DNA from: Candidatus Omnitrophota bacterium
GTDB lineage: Bacteria > Hinthialibacterota > Hinthialibacteria > Hinthialibacterales > Hinthialibacteraceae
DNA: 32,394 nt
Assembly (NCBI GenBank): GCA_016934335.1
Contig: JAFGTC010000007.1
Span: forward strand, 1-32,394
Reading direction: 5' to 3'
Shown here piece by piece: positions 1 to 7,384 of the stretch. The notes beneath the pieces are model-generated. The model was not told the origin of the DNA, ran no database searches, and saw only the letters and a list, made by a program, of their open reading frames with translations. Position numbers and translations under genes: made by a program. The number at the start of each line of letters is the position of its first letter. The first letter of the stretch is position 1.

Positions 1-2
1 GC

Positions 3-587
3 GTGCAGTTCACGCCGACGATTGTTGAAGGGGAAACCATTCATCTCATCGTGGCGCCCGAAGTGAGCGAACTGGATTTCGCCAACAGCGTTCAGACCAG
101 CGCGGTCAGCGTTCCCGCGTTGACGATGCGGCGCGCGAAAACGACCGTGCAGATGGAGTCCGGTCAGACGTTCGCCATCGCTGGCCTGATTCGGGAGCGG
201 CGCAGCAAGACGAACACGAAAGTGCCGGTGATCGGCGATGTACCGCTGCTGGGGAATTTATTCCGCGGGAGCGGGGAAGAGATATCGGAGACCGAGCTGC
301 TGATCATGGTGACGCCTTATATCATTAAACCCCTTCAATCGAACGAGCAAACGATCGTCCCCAAAGATATGCCGACCGTCGATGAACTGTATGAATTCAA
401 TTGGAAGAAGGAGCAAGACGAACTGCAGGCGGCCCCTGTCGAAGAAGAGACGCCGATGAAAATGATGGAGATGCAAAAAAACAGCGCCGCGCCAAGCAAG
501 GCCGTCGAGGCTCCCGTCGTAAAAGAGAAAAAGGAAGGCAGCGTAGATAGCAGCGTCAACGGCAGCAAACTGTGGAAGAATCGGTAA
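3..587 (+). CDS. Tad/Flp pilus secretin, C-terminal part (RcpA/CpaC family)
   Basis: This is the C-terminal 194 residues of a type II/III secretion-type secretin, cut by the left edge of the window. The secretin forms the outer-membrane channel through which the Tad pilus is extruded. Hallmarks are visible: the amphipathic beta-strand region starting at TPTIVEGETIHLIVAPEVSE, the stretch ESGQTFAIAGLIRE, and the diagnostic VPVIGDVPLLGNLFRG followed by ETELLIMVTPYIIKPL. After about residue 110 there is a tail rich in Glu, Lys, Pro and Ala that I do not recognise; it may be a pilotin-binding or periplasmic extension. The first codon in the window (GTG) is in frame but the true start lies upstream. 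It heads a run of same-strand Tad genes, which supports the RcpA/CpaC assignment over GspD. The stop is TAA at 585-587. Confidence 0.9.
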   Translation: MQFTPTIVEGETIHLIVAPEVSELDFANSVQTSAVSVPALTMRRAKTTVQMESGQTFAIAGLIRERRSKTNTKVPVIGDVPLLGNLFRGSGEEISETELLIMVTPYIIKPLQSNEQTIVPKDMPTVDELYEFNWKKEQDELQAAPVEEETPMKMMEMQKNSAAPSKAVEAPVVKEKKEGSVDSSVNGSKLWKNR

Positions 588-709
588 GACGACTTGGATG
601 CAATAACCTGTTATTCGGAGTTCGATGCATGAATGAAACGACGGAAAAATTCTCCCCATGATGGGCATGCTGCTGTAAGGCGCTAAATTAGAATCGTGGA
701 GCGTTGGAA

Positions 710-1969
710 ATGGTCAGTAATGGAATTGGTGTAGATGACAGCCTGGTGAGACGCGCCGTCCTGTTTGAAATTAAACAGGATCATTTGATGGAGTCGAAGA
801 AGCACATATCTCAATCCAATCTTATCCAGTTGGTGGATGAAACCGACGATGTAGAGAAATTAGTATTTTTATTAAAAAAAAACAATCCGGATATCGTTTT
901 TCTGTCGACGGATAATTTGAATGGAGAGGGAAATGTAACTATCAACAAAATTCGCCGCTACAACAATCAGGTTTGCATCGTAGCCATGGGCACGAAGGAC
1001 GAAACCCAGGCGGTGCTGCAATATTTCCGCGCCGGAGCGGATGAATATTTGATGAAGCCCATCCAGCGCGACGAGTTGCTGGCGCTGCTGGGGCGCATTT
1101 CTTCGAAGCCTCGATATTCGACTCAGAAGAGCGTCTCGTTTGGGAAGACCGTCGCTGTATGGGGCTGCCGGGGGGGGTGCGGAACGACGACCATCGCCGC
1201 CAACGCCGCCTACCTGCAGCAGCAGTCGTCGCCGACGATCTTGGTGGATTTTCATATTGAACAGGGGGATTTATCTCTGTTTTTCAACATGCGCAATATG
1301 AATTATTCCATCAAGGATTTGTTCGACGCCAACAGCAATTTCGATGAGATCTTAGTGGATAATGTGACGACTCGATACAACAGCGGCCTGTCACTGCTTC
1401 TGCAGCCGATCAAGGGGAATCTGCGTAATTTCAATTCCAACAGCGTCGAAAGTCTGTTGACCATATTGAAGCAGAAATACAGGTATGTGTTTTTGGATAT
1501 AGGGCATCAGGACAAAACCCTCTTAACCGTGATGCCCCACATTGATGAAATCATATTGGTCATCAATCAAAATTTACCCTCGATCCTGATGGGGGCCAAA
1601 AAGATTTCCTTGTTGAAAAACTACTGCTTCAACTTGAACGACGTCAAAGTGATCCTGAATCAATACAAGCGCAAGCATCACATTACGCCCAGTAAAATTC
1701 AAAAAGTGTTGGGGACGAATCATAAAATCAACTGCGTCCGCGACGATTATTATTATGTCGACATGGCGATGAATCATGGAATGCCCTTGCATGAAATCAA
1801 GCGCCGATCCAAAACGAATAAGGACATCATCGACTTCCTGAAACGCTTTTACAGCGATAAGTCGGATCAAGATAAGGAAGTGAAGCTGCTTCCATTCAAC
1901 GAACAAAACATTTTTTCTCAATATCGCAGCGAGGAGGTAAAGGGTGAGAACCATGATGAATCAATTTGA
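710..1969 (+). CDS. cpaE: CpaE/TadZ-like pilus localisation ATPase with pseudo-receiver
   Basis: This 419-residue protein has an N-terminal response-regulator-like domain (about residues 25-135, ending with the typical [11 protein letters not shown]) and a ParA/MinD-like domain (about 148-390). CpaE/TadZ proteins position the Tad machine at a cell pole. Both functional motifs are degenerate. The residue expected to be the phospho-acceptor Asp after PDIVFL is Ser, and the deviant Walker A site (residues 152-161) reads [10 protein letters not shown], with the signature Lys changed to Arg and the catalytic Lys to Thr. Loss of these residues is known in TadZ/CpaE relatives, so nucleotide use may be altered. 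I chose ATG at 710 because GGAG at 698-701 sits 8 bases upstream; an in-frame TTG at 704 is too close to that site. The 3' end overlaps the next gene. The coding region contains an A9 run and a G8 run. Confidence 0.87.
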   Translation: MVSNGIGVDDSLVRRAVLFEIKQDHLMESKKHISQSNLIQLVDETDDVEKLVFLLKKNNPDIVFLSTDNLNGEGNVTINKIRRYNNQVCIVAMGTKDETQAVLQYFRAGADEYLMKPIQRDELLALLGRISSKPRYSTQKSVSFGKTVAVWGCRGGCGTTTIAANAAYLQQQSSPTILVDFHIEQGDLSLFFNMRNMNYSIKDLFDANSNFDEILVDNVTTRYNSGLSLLLQPIKGNLRNFNSNSVESLLTILKQKYRYVFLDIGHQDKTLLTVMPHIDEIILVINQNLPSILMGAKKISLLKNYCFNLNDVKVILNQYKRKHHITPSKIQKVLGTNHKINCVRDDYYYVDMAMNHGMPLHEIKRRSKTNKDIIDFLKRFYSDKSDQDKEVKLLPFNEQNIFSQYRSEEVKGENHDESI

Positions 1970-3305
1970 ATCGATGGATATAGACGCCGCCGAATCGAAA
2001 CTCGAGGAATATAAAGATAAAAAATACAACAAAATCAAGTCGGATGTTCATCATCAGTTGATCGAGGTGATGAACCTGGGCGAGATTAATGAAAATAATA
2101 TCGATCAAGTCAAAGAGGAAGTGAAGCCGGTCATCAATGAACTGCTCAGCGACCAGAACGTTCCCCTGAGCGGCGCGGAGCGCATGCAGCTGATTGATGA
2201 AATCATCAACGAGGTATTCGGGCTGGGACCGCTCGAAACGCTGCTGAAGGATGAAAAAATTTCGGATATTTTAGTCAACAATTTTAAAGATATTTACATT
2301 GAAAAATATGGGAAGCTGCAAAAAGTCAATACCCGGTTTCGAGACGACAAGCATCTCATGCAAGTCATCGATCGGATCGTCTCGCGGGTGGGCCGACGGG
2401 TGGATGAGAATACGCCGATGGTGGATGCGCGGCTCAAGGACGGCTCCCGCGTCAATGCGATCGTGCCGCCCCTGTCGTTGAACGGCCCTTCGCTGTCGAT
2501 CCGGCGATTCGGCGTCAATCCCATCACCTTGAGCGACTTGCTGCGGTACGGATCGGTCACGGAGGAATTCATCCTCTTTTTGCGGGCGGCGGTGGCCGCC
2601 AAGTTGAACGTTCTGATCTCCGGCGGAACGGGCTCGGGCAAAACCACTCTGCTCAATATCATGAGTTCGTTTATTTCGCCGGATGAACGGATCGTCACCA
2701 TCGAAGACTCCGCCGAGTTGATCCTGCAGCAGCCGCATTGGGTTCGCTTGGAGACGCGCCCGCCCAACATCGAAGGCAAGGGGCAGGTGACCCAGCGGGA
2801 ACTGGTCTTTAACGCCCTGCGTATGAGGCCCGACCGCATCATCGTAGGCGAGGTGCGCGGCGGCGAGGCGCTGGACATGCTTCAGGCCATGAACACCGGC
2901 CATGAGGGCTCTCTGACTACGGTGCATGCGAACACGCCGCGAGACTCGCTGAGCCGCATCGAGATGATGGTGTCGATGTGCGGCATGGATCTTCCCGTCA
3001 AAGTGATACGGCAGCAGGTCGCTTCGGCGATCCATTTGATCATCCAGACGGCGCGGTTGATCGATGGCCGGCGGCGTTTGATCAGCATCTCGGAAATCGT
3101 GGGCATGGAGGGGGATATCATCACGATTAATGAAATCTTCAAATTTCAGAGGCGCACGGTCGATTCGGCCGGGAATGTGATCGGCGAATACATCGCTACG
3201 GGCGTTCGCCCCAAATGCATGGAGAAGATCGATGCGGCCGGCATTGAACTGCCCATCGATCTCTTCGAGCCTCATGAAATCGAAGTGCAAGGAGCGGTGG
3301 CATGA
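1944..3305 (+). CDS. cpaF: CpaF/TadA-type pilus assembly ATPase
   Basis: This 453-residue secretion ATPase of the VirB11/GspE superfamily is the motor that drives Tad pilin polymerisation at the inner membrane. Visible motifs are the CpaF N-terminal domain ([14 protein letters not shown], about residues 105-120), Walker A GGTGSGKT (227-234), the acidic region [11 protein letters not shown] (about 252), Walker B with [13 protein letters not shown] (about 298) and the His box [17 protein letters not shown] (about 318). Length and motif order match the family. It overlaps the cpaE gene by 26 bases. GAGGAGG at 1931-1937 lies 6 bases before the GTG at 1944, which supports that start, but ATG codons at 1953 and 1956 are alternatives. 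It overlaps tadB by ATGA, indicating translational coupling. Confidence 0.96.
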   Translation: MRTMMNQFESMDIDAAESKLEEYKDKKYNKIKSDVHHQLIEVMNLGEINENNIDQVKEEVKPVINELLSDQNVPLSGAERMQLIDEIINEVFGLGPLETLLKDEKISDILVNNFKDIYIEKYGKLQKVNTRFRDDKHLMQVIDRIVSRVGRRVDENTPMVDARLKDGSRVNAIVPPLSLNGPSLSIRRFGVNPITLSDLLRYGSVTEEFILFLRAAVAAKLNVLISGGTGSGKTTLLNIMSSFISPDERIVTIEDSAELILQQPHWVRLETRPPNIEGKGQVTQRELVFNALRMRPDRIIVGEVRGGEALDMLQAMNTGHEGSLTTVHANTPRDSLSRIEMMVSMCGMDLPVKVIRQQVASAIHLIIQTARLIDGRRRLISISEIVGMEGDIITINEIFKFQRRTVDSAGNVIGEYIATGVRPKCMEKIDAAGIELPIDLFEPHEIEVQGAVA

Positions 3306-4267
3306 ATATTCTTTCGCAAGCCGATCCCCTCGTTCTTGTGACGGCGTCCATTCTCATCTTTTGCGTCAGTATATTTGTCGTGATCTTTCTACTGATACGC
3401 GGGCGTAATATACCCGAGCAGCGCCTGGAGACTCTCGAGAGGCATTTGAAAGAAGATCGATACAACAATGCGGCGGGGCGCTCTCTGAAGGATCGGCGGA
3501 AAGAAAAGGCGCAGATCATACCCGATGTTTTTAATATCCAGGCGCTGAGCGAGCAGGCGGGGCTTGGGCATAAGAAATTTCTCATATCCAACGCCATCGT
3601 GATCGCGCCGGCCGCGCTGTTCATTCTGGGATTTCTTGTCTGGGAAAGCGTTTTGTACGCCTGCATGTTAGGCGTCGCATCCTTTTTTGCCATCTACATG
3701 ATCATTCTGTATCTGAAAAACAAGCGCCTGCGCGACTTTGAAAATCAATTGCCGCAGGCGTTGGACATCATCTCTCGATCACTGCAGGCGGGGCATCCGT
3801 TGATGGCGGCGGTTGAATTGGTCTATCAGGAACTGCCGGATCCGATCTGTACGGAATTCCAGACGATTTATAACGAGCAGAAGATCGGCGTTCCCATGAA
3901 CGATTCGCTGGTGGCCATGACGGAGAGAGTGCCGCTGCAGGATTTGCGATTTTTTGTCATCTCCGTCTTGATCCATAATCAAGTCGGGGGCAATTTAGGC
4001 GAAATCATTGGAAATATATCCAGCGTCATCCGCGAACGCATCAAGTTGCATCGGCAGGTGAAGGCGATCACTGCGTCGGGGCGGTTGTCGGGATGGGTGA
4101 TGTGCGGGATGCCGCTGCTCATGCTGGTTTTGTTGATGACGTCCAAACCGGGATACATCAATATTCTGCTGCAGGACGAAGTGGGCCTGAAGATGTTGTA
4201 TGCGGCCATCGTCTTGCAGATCTTGGGGATGTTGTTTATTCGTCGAATCGTCAATATCAAGGTGTGA
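3302..4267 (+). CDS. tadB: Tad inner-membrane platform protein TadB
   Basis: This 321-residue integral membrane protein has a type II secretion F domain. It forms the inner-membrane platform with TadC and couples the CpaF ATPase to pilin extraction. There are hydrophobic segments near residues 8-31, 95-138 and at the C-terminus (about 265-315). The F domain begins with [20 protein letters not shown] (about residue 146), and its conserved [20 protein letters not shown] segment lies near residue 225. Its ATG overlaps the cpaF stop (ATGA), and tadC starts immediately after its stop, so it is inside one operon. Length is normal for TadB. Confidence 0.93.
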   Translation: MNILSQADPLVLVTASILIFCVSIFVVIFLLIRGRNIPEQRLETLERHLKEDRYNNAAGRSLKDRRKEKAQIIPDVFNIQALSEQAGLGHKKFLISNAIVIAPAALFILGFLVWESVLYACMLGVASFFAIYMIILYLKNKRLRDFENQLPQALDIISRSLQAGHPLMAAVELVYQELPDPICTEFQTIYNEQKIGVPMNDSLVAMTERVPLQDLRFFVISVLIHNQVGGNLGEIIGNISSVIRERIKLHRQVKAITASGRLSGWVMCGMPLLMLVLLMTSKPGYINILLQDEVGLKMLYAAIVLQILGMLFIRRIVNIKV

Positions 4268-4268
4268 A

Positions 4269-5189
4269 ATGGATCAGAATGTTGTTTTAACCATTACATT
4301 CGTCGCCGGATTTCTATCCATCATGGGCGTTGGATTGGTGATCTCGTTTTTGAATAATCCGGTCGATCGAAATATCAGCAAAATCCGCGATCTTTCCGAG
4401 GAGCAGCAGGGAAAGAAATCGTCGTATATCAAAAAAGAAAAATCCAAGAATATACTCTATTCTGTGGGGAAAAAATTCGCGCCCAAAGATTTGGATAAAA
4501 TATCCTCCACGCGAAAATGGCTGATCAAAGCCGGCTTGTATGATAATTACCATTACTATATTTATTGGGGCGTGAAGATCCTGTTGTTCATTTTCCTGCC
4601 CACTCTGCTTTACGCCTATTTGAATTTCATGAATATGCCCATCTCGCAGAACGTGCGCTGGTTTGTCGTTTCCATCATGATTCCCTTGTTTGTCGTCGAT
4701 TTCTTTATCCTGCTGAAAATCAAGGGGCGGCAGGAAAAGATCTTTTGCGGACTGCCGGACGTTTTGGATTTATTGGTGATATGCATCGAATCGGGGCTGG
4801 GATTTCAATCGGCCATCAACAAAGTGTGCGATGAAATTCACTTGACCAACAAAGTGTTGTACACCGAATTGAAAATCACCGTTAATTCCATGCGATTATC
4901 CATGTCCAAAGAAACGGCCCTGCATCAACTCGGCGAGCGAACCGGCGTCCAGGATTTGAAATCGTTGGCGGCGGTGATCATTCAATCGGAGAAATTCGGA
5001 ACGCGTCTGGCCGATGCTCTGCGGGTGCATTCGGAAGATTTGCGCGTCCGCCGACGCCAGCGCGCGGAAGAAATGGCTCAAAAGACGACCGTCAAATTGC
5101 TGTTTCCTTTGATTCTTTTCATCATGCCGTGCATATTCGTCGTCGTCGCCGGCCCCGCCATCTTGGGATTGATTAAAGTTTTTGGGTGA
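4269..5189 (+). CDS. tadC: Tad inner-membrane platform protein TadC
   Basis: This 306-residue type II secretion F-domain protein is the partner of TadB. N-terminal (about 8-28), central (about 98-150) and C-terminal (about 275-303) hydrophobic segments flank the cytoplasmic F domain, which contains GLPDVLDLLVICIESGLGF (about residue 160) and the RTGVQDLKSLAAVIIQSEKF stretch. The frame is open from 4200, inside tadB, but ATG 4269, one base after the tadB stop, is the sensible start: it gives MDQNVVLTITF leading straight into the first membrane segment. TadB and TadC as paralogous neighbours after CpaF is the standard Tad order. Confidence 0.93.
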   Translation: MDQNVVLTITFVAGFLSIMGVGLVISFLNNPVDRNISKIRDLSEEQQGKKSSYIKKEKSKNILYSVGKKFAPKDLDKISSTRKWLIKAGLYDNYHYYIYWGVKILLFIFLPTLLYAYLNFMNMPISQNVRWFVVSIMIPLFVVDFFILLKIKGRQEKIFCGLPDVLDLLVICIESGLGFQSAINKVCDEIHLTNKVLYTELKITVNSMRLSMSKETALHQLGERTGVQDLKSLAAVIIQSEKFGTRLADALRVHSEDLRVRRRQRAEEMAQKTTVKLLFPLILFIMPCIFVVVAGPAILGLIKVFG

Positions 5190-5236
5190 AAAAACGCCAA
5201 TTCAGATAATTTATTGAAGCGAAAAGGAGATGCAAA

Positions 5237-5836
5237 ATGAAGAGATTGATCCTGATTATCCCTTTGATGATTGTTGTGACATGCTGCTCCACGCAAAGCG
5301 AATACGCGAAAACAATCAATCACGCGACCATTCATGATTCACCCGTCATTACTGCGATGAATCAACAAATCGATGCGCAACAGTCCGTTCATGAAGTTGG
5401 AACCGTTTATTTTGAATATGACAAATCGTTTCTGCAGGAGCAGGAAAAAATCAAATTGACGGAAATATCGAAAATCATCAACGCCAAGCCGGGCCCGGTG
5501 GTCGTCGAGGGGCACGCCGATCATCACAACACGGATAAATACAACGTCGATTTAGGCATGAAGAGAGCGGTCACCGTCGCGGATTATCTCAAAAGCTGCG
5601 GCGTCTGGGAGGAGCGGATCTATTTGAAGACGTTCGGAGAGACTCGCCCCGCCGGCAACAATTTCATCGTCGACGAAGTGTGGAAGAATCGCCGCGTCTC
5701 CATCAAGATGTTCCCCGAAAATGAAAGCGCGGACGGAATTGAAGCGGCCAAGGCGTATCAAAACATGTTCAGTGATAAGAGCCAAGGATCCGGCGGCGGA
5801 TCGATGTTCATTCCAGTCGTTTCGGGCGTCAAATGA
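5237..5836 (+). CDS. OmpA/Pal-like peptidoglycan-binding lipoprotein of the Tad locus
   Basis: This 199-residue protein has a short N-terminal hydrophobic segment (residues 3-15) ending at two cysteines (16-17). This could be a lipobox, but the residue before either Cys (Thr or Cys) is not the usual Gly/Ala/Ser. An OmpA_C-like domain spans about residues 53-165, with the peptidoglycan-contact signature NVDLGMKRAVTVADYL, the FGETRPAGNN segment and the closing NRRVSI. Such domains anchor an envelope machine to the cell wall, so a role stabilising the Tad secretin is likely. AAGGAG (5223-5228) precedes the ATG by 8 bases. It sits between tadC and the AAA+ ATPase gene with short spacers, implying the same transcript. 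The C-terminus is Gly/Ser rich. Confidence 0.82.
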   Translation: MKRLILIIPLMIVVTCCSTQSEYAKTINHATIHDSPVITAMNQQIDAQQSVHEVGTVYFEYDKSFLQEQEKIKLTEISKIINAKPGPVVVEGHADHHNTDKYNVDLGMKRAVTVADYLKSCGVWEERIYLKTFGETRPAGNNFIVDEVWKNRRVSIKMFPENESADGIEAAKAYQNMFSDKSQGSGGGSMFIPVVSGVK

Positions 5837-5842
5837 TGTTGG

Positions 5843-7300
5843 GTGATGAGGCGTCGTAATTCCAGAGAAAAAAGGTTTAGAGAAATGTTAGCCAATAACG
5901 AGAAAAAAATAGAGGATCATTCGCCCTGCCAGGTGATGAATTTAGATAACATCAAGAAGAGCAATGATGAATCGTCCATTCAAAAAACAACGTATAAATT
6001 GCCGCCGTCTCCCAAATCCATCTATGATACCGGTTTGACGTTTTCTTTTATAAGGGATTTGATCTTAAAGCATATTTACCGGTTTGGAACCATTAGCGGT
6101 TACGACATCGCCAACAAAATTTCTCTGCCTTTTGTTTTGATTGATGAAGTCTTGAATAACATCATCTCGGATGAATACGCCGAGAAGCGGGGGAGCCGCG
6201 GCCTGGGAAACGCGACCGACTTGTTCAGTCTGCTGACCAAGGGCGTCAAAAAAGCGCAGGAACTGCTTGGCATCGACACCTATATTGGACCGGCGCCCGT
6301 CCCGTTGGAGCATTACACTGATTACTTCCATGAATATGCCAAATACAAAATCGATGTCAGCAATGAACTGCTGAGAAAAAGTTGGCAGACGATCATCTTG
6401 GACGATACCTTGTTTAATCAGGTGGGGCCGGCGATACGATCCAAGTCGTCTCTGTTTTTGTACGGCCCTCCGGGCACGGGGAAATCGGTGCTGGCCAAGT
6501 CGATCGGCAAGTACGTCCGCAAAAAGTCTCAGTTCATCGCCATTCCGCACGCATTGTTGATCGGCGGTCAGATCATGCGCTTGTTCGATCCCGTCTATCA
6601 TGTCCCCGTAAAGGATCAAACCGACGACGGCGGCGAGTCTCACTTTTTACAATTCAACTACGATCGCCGCTGGGTGCGGTGTTACACGCCCATCATCACC
6701 GTGGCGGGCGATTTCACCTTGGATATGCTGGAAGCGCGCTACAATGACACGATCAAATATCACGAAGCGCCCATTCACATGAAATCCAATGGCGGCGTAT
6801 TTGTCATCGACGATTTCGGCCGCCAGAAAGAATCGCCCGAACGGCTCTTGAACCGGTGGATTCTTCCTTTGGAAGAGAGATATGACATCTTGACGCTCCA
6901 TCACGGCATCAAGTTCCCTGTGCCGTTTGAACAATTTGTGATTTTCGCCACCAATCTCAAGCCTTCCAATCTGCTGGATGAAGCCTTTCTACGGCGCATC
7001 CGATACAAAATTCATATCGGGAAAATCACCATCAGCGCTTACAAGCAAATCTTCGAGTATGAATGCGAACTGCGCGATTTGAAAGTCAACGAAACCGATC
7101 TCAATACGATTATCGATAAATACTATATTTTGCCAAATAACATGCTTCGGGCCTGCGATCCCAAGGATATCGCCAACCGCATCGTTGACTATTGCGAATA
7201 TAATAATAAGCCGAAAACCATTACGTATGATATATTGGATAATATCTATCACGAATATTTGAACCACAAAATCAATCTAACGACCAAAAAGGATTTGTGA
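5843..7300 (+). CDS. Tad-associated AAA+ ATPase with N-terminal helical domain
   Basis: This 485-residue protein carries one AAA+ module: Walker A GPPGTGKS (208-215), Walker B FVIDDFGRQ (about 319-327), sensor-1 FATN (about 368-371) and a DEAFLRRIRYK arginine-finger region (about 380-390). The first 90 residues are charged and probably disordered. Residues about 55-150 (FIRDLILKHIYRFGTISGYD and onward) look like a winged-helix or small helical domain. I know similar unnamed ATPases from Tad loci of other bacteria, but their role is not established; remodelling or regulating the pilus machine is an inference. It starts 6 bases after the OmpA gene. GTG 5843 and ATG 5846 are equivalent candidates and no strong ribosome-binding site discriminates; ATG 5885 is also possible. 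Confidence 0.78.
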   Translation: MMRRRNSREKRFREMLANNEKKIEDHSPCQVMNLDNIKKSNDESSIQKTTYKLPPSPKSIYDTGLTFSFIRDLILKHIYRFGTISGYDIANKISLPFVLIDEVLNNIISDEYAEKRGSRGLGNATDLFSLLTKGVKKAQELLGIDTYIGPAPVPLEHYTDYFHEYAKYKIDVSNELLRKSWQTIILDDTLFNQVGPAIRSKSSLFLYGPPGTGKSVLAKSIGKYVRKKSQFIAIPHALLIGGQIMRLFDPVYHVPVKDQTDDGGESHFLQFNYDRRWVRCYTPIITVAGDFTLDMLEARYNDTIKYHEAPIHMKSNGGVFVIDDFGRQKESPERLLNRWILPLEERYDILTLHHGIKFPVPFEQFVIFATNLKPSNLLDEAFLRRIRYKIHIGKITISAYKQIFEYECELRDLKVNETDLNTIIDKYYILPNNMLRACDPKDIANRIVDYCEYNNKPKTITYDILDNIYHEYLNHKINLTTKKDL

Positions 7301-7384
7301 TCGAAAAAAGAAAAACGGAAAATGACTTGAAAATGGCGATATTCTGCACTGCATTGATGCGAATTTTGTTGATGGTGATGGATT

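Noticed and set aside
629..661. Ten-codon mini reading frame with GGAG 8 bases upstream, before cpaE
   Set aside because: The spacing is good but there is no attenuator-like hairpin or codon pattern; it could be chance, so it is not called as a leader peptide.
2271..3290. Minus-strand open frame of 339 codons opposite cpaF
   Set aside because: It is antisense to the cpaF core, has an Arg/His/Asp-rich composition and no motif.
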